8,547 nucleotides of DNA from RYN-111 sp046723735. GTDB lineage: Bacteria > Actinomycetota > Actinomycetes > Mycobacteriales > SCTD01. The notes beneath the pieces are model-generated. The model did not search any database, was not told the origin of the DNA, and saw nothing but the letters and a program-made list of their open reading frames with translations. The position numbers and the translations under genes are program-made. Where the stretch lies: assembly GCA_046723735.1 (NCBI GenBank), contig JBKOVB010000020.1:1-8547 (forward strand), written 5' to 3'. This document shows, in pieces, positions 5,296-8,547 of the stretch (within the stretch, counting starts at the first letter, position 1; the number at the start of each line of letters is the position of its first letter).

Positions 5296-6165
5296 GTGAG
5301 CAGCATGGACGGACGGGTCGTCATCGTCACCGGCGCGGGCCAGGGCATCGGCCGCGCACACGCCCTCGCGTTCGGCGCCGAGGGAGCTCGCGTCGTGGTC
5401 AACGACGTCGGCCCGGCGGCCGAGGAGACGGCCGCGCTGGTGCGCGAGGCAGGTGGCGAGGCGGTCGCCAGCCTCGGTGACGTCAGCGACTGGGCGTACG
5501 GCGAGCAGCTGGTCCGCACCGCCGTCGAGACCTTCGGGACGCTCGACGCCCTCGTCAACAACGCCGGGCTCGTGCGCGACCGGATGCTGGTCAACATGAG
5601 CGAGCAGGAGTGGGATCTCGTCCTCAAGGTCGACCTCAAGGGTCACTTCGTGCCGCTGCGGCACGCGGCCGCCTACTGGCGCGAGCAGTCCAAGGCCGGC
5701 AACCCGGTCGAGGCCCGCGTCGTGAACACGTCCTCCGGCGCCGGTCTCATGGGCAGCGTCGGGCAGGGCAACTACGCCGCCGCCAAGGCCGGCGTGGTGG
5801 CGCTCACCCAGGTCGCCGCGGTCGAGTTCTCGCGCTTCGGCGTGAAGCTCAACGCGATCGCGCCGGCCGCGCGAACGCCGATGACCGAGGTCGTCTTCGC
5901 CGAGACGATGGCCAAGCCCGAGACCGGGTTCGACCCCATGGACCCGGCGAACGTGTCACCGCTCGTCGTGTGGCTGTGCACGGCGGACTGCGACGTGACG
6001 GGCCGCGTCTTCGAGGTCGAGGCCGGGATCATCGCGCCGGCCGACGGCTGGCAGCACGGCCCGCGGGAGGACCGCGGCGAGCGCTGGCCGGTCGCCGAGG
6101 TCGGCCCCGCCGTACGCCGGCTGCTGGACAAGCTCCCTGAGCAGGTCAAGCCGTATGGGTCTTGA
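5296..6165 (+). CDS. Short-chain dehydrogenase/reductase of the Rv3548c type (HIP-degradation cluster)
   Basis: An NAD(P)-dependent SDR of 289 residues. TGAGQGIG (12-19) is the nucleotide loop, NNAG is at 88-91, Ser147 in NTSSGAG, Tyr160 and Lys164 form the catalytic set, and an acidic residue ends strand 2 (VVVNDVG), favouring NAD. The usual active-site Asn of the VNL-type motif is Asp113 (KVDLKGHF). The long tail ending in DGWQHGP and PYG matches, from memory, M. tuberculosis Rv3548c, related to the dehydrogenase domain of peroxisomal multifunctional enzyme 2. Such enzymes typically oxidise 3-hydroxyacyl-CoA intermediates, so a beta-oxidation step in HIP breakdown is likely, but no exact reaction is established to my knowledge. 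IpdF, the other SDR of this pathway, has a different N-terminus. The GTG at 5296 is preferred; a TTG at 5287 and an ATG at 5305 are possible. It overlaps ipdE1 by 11 bp. Confidence 0.88.
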   Translation: MSSMDGRVVIVTGAGQGIGRAHALAFGAEGARVVVNDVGPAAEETAALVREAGGEAVASLGDVSDWAYGEQLVRTAVETFGTLDALVNNAGLVRDRMLVNMSEQEWDLVLKVDLKGHFVPLRHAAAYWREQSKAGNPVEARVVNTSSGAGLMGSVGQGNYAAAKAGVVALTQVAAVEFSRFGVKLNAIAPAARTPMTEVVFAETMAKPETGFDPMDPANVSPLVVWLCTADCDVTGRVFEVEAGIIAPADGWQHGPREDRGERWPVAEVGPAVRRLLDKLPEQVKPYGS

Positions 6166-7312
6166 GGACTTTCGCGCCGAGGTCCGTTCCTGGATGGCGG
6201 ACCACCTGGCCGGTGACTTCGCGCCGCTGAAGGGCACCGGCGGTCCGGGCCGCGAACACGAGCACATCGAGCTCCGCACCGAGTGGGAGAAGGAGCTCGG
6301 CCGGTGGGGCTGGATCGGTCTGGGCTGGCCCGTGGAGGCCGGCGGCCGCGGCGCGTCCATCGCCGAGCAGGTCGTTTTCCACGAGGAGTACGCCAAGGCC
6401 GGCGGCCCTGGTCGCATCGGGCACCTGGGCGAGCAGCTGCTCGGGCCGACGCTGGTCGCGTTCGGCACCCAGGAGCAGAAGGACCGCTTCCTGCCCGGAA
6501 TCCTCGCCGGCACCGAGCTGTGGTGCCAGGGGTACAGCGAGCCGAACGCGGGCTCCGACCTCGCCGGCGTGCGCACCAAGGCCGACCTGCGCGAGGACGG
6601 CTGGCACGTCGACGGGCAGAAGGTCTGGACCTCGCTCGCGCACGTCGCCGACTGGTGCTTCGTCGTCGCCCGCACCGACCCGGCCTCGTCGCGGCACAAG
6701 GGGCTGTCGTTCCTGCTCGTGCCCATGCACCAGTCGGGCGTCGAGGTCCGGCCGATCGTGCAGCTCACCGGCACGAGCGAGTTCAACGAGGTCTTCTTCG
6801 ACGACGCCGTGACGGCAGCGGACAACGTCGTCGGCACGCCCGGCGACGGCTGGCGCGTGGCCATGGGGCTGCTCGCGTTCGAGCGCGGCGTGTCCACTCT
6901 CGGTCAGCAGGTGGGCTTCACCCGCGAGTACGACGAGGTGCTGGCCCTCGCGCGTTCACGTGGTGTCTTCGAGGAGCACCGCGACGCCCTCGTGGAGGCC
7001 TGGGCCGGCCTGCAGACCCTGAAGCACCAGGCCCTGCGCACGCTGTCGAACGACGCCGCGAGCAGCAGCGGCATCGAGGCCAACGTCAACAAGCTGCTCT
7101 GGGCCCCCTGGCACCGGGCGCTCGGCGAGCTCGCGATGCGGGTCGCCGGACCTTCCTCCGCACTGGTGGAGGGCGACCTCACGCCGCTGCAGAGCCTGTT
7201 CCTCTTCACCCGCTCCGACACGATCTACGGCGGCAGCAGCGAGGTGCAGCGCAACATCATCAGCGAGCGGCACTGGGGGCTCCCCCGCGACACCTGGAGC
7301 CCCCGTGTCTGA
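6155..7312 (+). CDS. ipdE1: 5-OH-HIP-CoA dehydrogenase, alpha subunit IpdE1 (FadE30)
   Basis: IpdE1 with IpdE2 forms an alpha2beta2 acyl-CoA dehydrogenase. It converts 5-OH-HIP-CoA to its propenoyl form, the first beta-oxidation step on the steroid C/D-ring remnant. The 385 residues equal the length I recall for M. tuberculosis FadE30, and long stretches agree with it: the LKG-GGPGREHE region (25-36), ELWCQGYSEPNAGSDLAGV (121-139), GTSEFNEVFFDDA (206-218) and GDGWRVAM. FERGVSTLGQQ places the likely catalytic Glu at 243. YGGSSEVQRNIISER (358-372) is the C-terminal FAD-contacting signature. The ATG at 6155 lies within the end of the SDR gene (11-bp overlap), with a weak GCAGG upstream, so translation is probably coupled. 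It is second in the KstR2-type operon. Confidence is high because the family and its downstream partners agree. Confidence 0.93.
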   Translation: MGLEDFRAEVRSWMADHLAGDFAPLKGTGGPGREHEHIELRTEWEKELGRWGWIGLGWPVEAGGRGASIAEQVVFHEEYAKAGGPGRIGHLGEQLLGPTLVAFGTQEQKDRFLPGILAGTELWCQGYSEPNAGSDLAGVRTKADLREDGWHVDGQKVWTSLAHVADWCFVVARTDPASSRHKGLSFLLVPMHQSGVEVRPIVQLTGTSEFNEVFFDDAVTAADNVVGTPGDGWRVAMGLLAFERGVSTLGQQVGFTREYDEVLALARSRGVFEEHRDALVEAWAGLQTLKHQALRTLSNDAASSSGIEANVNKLLWAPWHRALGELAMRVAGPSSALVEGDLTPLQSLFLFTRSDTIYGGSSEVQRNIISERHWGLPRDTWSPRV

Positions 7313-8216
7313 GCTCGACGACCTGCGCGGCGCGGTCCGCGACCTGCTCGAGACGCACGCCTCCGCGCGGTCCGCTCTCAACGACGACCCGGGTCTGTGG
7401 AAGCGCCTCGCCGGCGAGATGGGGCTCACGGCCCTCGGCGTCGAGGACGTACCGCTCTCCTGGGTCACCGGTGTGCTGGAGGAGACGGGCCGGGTGCTGC
7501 TGCGCTCGCCGTACCTCTCGACGGTGGTGGCCGCCCGCGCACTGCGCGACGCCGGGGACACCCAGCACCTCGCCGGTATCGGCGACGGCTCGGTGAGGGC
7601 GGCGCTCGCCCTCGACGGCAACCTGGAGCAGGTCGTGGACGCGGCCGGCGCCTCCTTGCTTCTGCTCGCGTCGGACGATGACCTGCTCCTCGTGGAGGAC
7701 TTCACCGCCGAACCGATCGAGACGCTCGACCCGACTCGGCCCCAGGCCCGTGTCGCCGTTAACGGACCCGGACGCGTCGTCGGGAACGCCTCGCACGCAA
7801 GGGATCTGCACTGGACCGCGCTCGCTGCCGAGTCGGTCGGCGCCGCGCAGCGGATCCTTGAGCTGGCCGTCGAGCACCTCAAGGTCCGTGAGCAGTTCGG
7901 CCGGCCCTTGGGCTCGTTCCAGGCACTGCGGCACCGGGTCGCCGACCTGACCGTGCTGGTGGAGGCTGCGACCTCGACCGCCTGGTACGCCGCGCAGGCC
8001 GGCGACGACCTGCCCGTCGCGGCCCCGCTGGCGAAGGCCGCGGCGTCCGACGCGTTCAGCACCGTCGCGGGCGAGTGCATCCAGCTCTTCGGCGGCATCG
8101 GCTTCACCTGGGAGCACGACGCCCACCTGTACTTCAAGCGCGCGTGGACGACGGCGCTCATGCACGGCGACAGCCGGTCTCTGCGCCGGCTCGCCTTCGA
8201 GAGGAGCAACGCTTGA
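7305..8216 (+). CDS. ipdE2: 5-OH-HIP-CoA dehydrogenase, beta subunit IpdE2 (FadE33)
   Basis: A 303-residue short acyl-CoA dehydrogenase paralog, the size of FadE33. The N-terminal and middle domains are reduced. REQFGRPLGSFQALRH at 195-210 and QLFGGIGFTWEHDAHLYFKRA at 260-280 are the conserved C-terminal FAD-binding parts. No helix-G catalytic glutamate is apparent, as expected for a beta subunit that relies on IpdE1. The start is the GTG at 7305, with GGAG at 7296-7299, and it overlaps the ipdE1 stop by 8 bp. Adjacent, overlapping genes are suited to equal synthesis of the two subunits. In mycobacteria the two genes instead sit in divergent operons; proteobacterial steroid degraders have them adjacent, so the present order is informative. 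The beta assignment rests on position, length and motifs; FadE32-like identity is the main alternative. Confidence 0.87.
   Translation: MSELDDLRGAVRDLLETHASARSALNDDPGLWKRLAGEMGLTALGVEDVPLSWVTGVLEETGRVLLRSPYLSTVVAARALRDAGDTQHLAGIGDGSVRAALALDGNLEQVVDAAGASLLLLASDDDLLLVEDFTAEPIETLDPTRPQARVAVNGPGRVVGNASHARDLHWTALAAESVGAAQRILELAVEHLKVREQFGRPLGSFQALRHRVADLTVLVEAATSTAWYAAQAGDDLPVAAPLAKAAASDAFSTVAGECIQLFGGIGFTWEHDAHLYFKRAWTTALMHGDSRSLRRLAFERSNA
8202..8206 (+). promoter_or_regulatory. Ribosome binding site deciding the ipdA start
   Basis: AGGAG lies 6 nt before the TTG at 8213 and inside the end of ipdE2. The spacing is ideal for the TTG and too long for the in-frame ATG at 8228, so it selects TTG as the start. 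Confidence 0.78.
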
Positions 8217-8547
8217 GCAGCAAGCGGATGACCGAGGAGCAGGTTGTCGCGGAGCTGCGCTCCGGCATGACCATCGGCATCGGCGGCTGGGGCTCGCGTC
8301 GCAAGCCGATGAGCCTGGTCCGCGCGATCCTGCGGTCCGACCTGACCGACCTCACCGTCGTCTCGTACGGCGGCCCCGACGTCGGCCTGCTCTGCGCCGC
8401 AGGCAAGGTGAGCAAGCTCGTCTACGGCTTCGTGTCGCTCGACTCCATCCCGCTCGAGCCGCACTTCCAGGCCGCCCGCAAGGCGGCCGCCGTCGAGCCG
8501 GTCGAGTGGGACGAGGGCATGGTCCAGTGGGGCCTGTACGCCGCCTC
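8213..8547 (+). CDS. ipdA: COCHEA-CoA hydrolase, alpha subunit IpdA (partial, C-terminus outside window)
   Basis: The first 111 codons of IpdA. With IpdB it forms a CoA-transferase-fold enzyme that hydrolytically opens the last steroid ring (COCHEA-CoA) rather than transferring CoA. Seen: the N-terminal stretch LRSGMTIGIGGWGSRRKPM (residues 15-33), RAILRSDLTDLTVVSYGGPD (37-56), a GLLCAAGKV segment and YGFVSLDS (71-78). These agree closely with the M. tuberculosis Rv3551 sequence as I remember it. DEGM at 100-103 lies where I expect the essential glutamate of IpdA; this needs an alignment. The start is the TTG at 8213, which overlaps the ipdE2 stop and has AGGAG 6 nt upstream; the ATG at 8228 is the alternative. 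ipdB and ipdC probably follow outside the window. The frame has no stop before the window end. Confidence 0.93.
   Translation, partial: MSSKRMTEEQVVAELRSGMTIGIGGWGSRRKPMSLVRAILRSDLTDLTVVSYGGPDVGLLCAAGKVSKLVYGFVSLDSIPLEPHFQAARKAAAVEPVEWDEGMVQWGLYAA

Noticed and set aside
3072..5639. An 855-codon open frame on the minus strand that runs into the FadE27-like gene
   Set aside because: Only the last 335 codons (from the ATG at 4079) look like an acyl-CoA dehydrogenase. The upstream part is antisense to the SDR and out of frame with the FadE26-like gene, a common artefact of GC-rich DNA.
6956..8464. A 502-codon open frame antisense to ipdE1, ipdE2 and ipdA
   Set aside because: It is low-complexity Arg/Ser/Ala-rich sequence opposite three well-supported genes, with no recognisable domain.

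Overview
The window is very GC-rich, with G or C at nearly every third codon position, frequent GTG/TTG starts and genes packed with 1-11 base overlaps. Together with the gene content this points to a steroid-degrading actinobacterium (Mycobacteriales, Nocardioidaceae or Pseudonocardiaceae type). I cannot name the genus from sequence alone. No RNA genes, insertion sequences or CRISPR arrays were seen.

Left part (1-3071, all minus strand): an operon-like run, read right to left, of a 77-residue two-helix membrane protein, a MarR-family regulator, KshA (Rieske oxygenase of 3-ketosteroid 9alpha-hydroxylase), a 69-residue four-cysteine protein, and KshB (the flavin/iron-sulfur reductase for KshA, cut by the window edge before its ferredoxin domain). 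Upstream of the run, at 2971-3012, is a 42-bp near-perfect palindrome made of two tandem 20-bp palindromic units; it looks like a regulator binding site. A second palindrome (GGTAC-4-GTACC) lies just ahead of the MarR gene.

Middle part (3072-5248, minus strand): two adjacent acyl-CoA dehydrogenase genes that look like the alpha and beta subunits of the steroid-type alpha2beta2 enzymes, most like FadE26/FadE27 (ChsE4-ChsE5). 

Right part (5296-8547, plus strand): an SDR of the Rv3548c type, then IpdE1 (FadE30), IpdE2 (FadE33) and the first 111 codons of IpdA, with each gene overlapping the next. The 47-bp gap between the two divergent arms (5249-5295) holds a perfect match to the KstR2 operator consensus (ACCAAGCGCTTGCT, 5270-5283).

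Together the genes cover two stages of steroid breakdown. KshAB performs the 9alpha-hydroxylation that leads to opening of ring B. IpdE1-IpdE2 and IpdAB act on HIP-CoA, the remnant carrying rings C and D. The FadE26/27-like pair would dehydrogenate a steroid side-chain acyl-CoA or another steroid-derived CoA thioester. Steroid pathways are well known; the parts that look new are the local regulation (MarR gene plus the palindromic array), the two unassigned small proteins in the ksh operon, and the pairing of a side-chain-type dehydrogenase with a KstR2-type divergent promoter.
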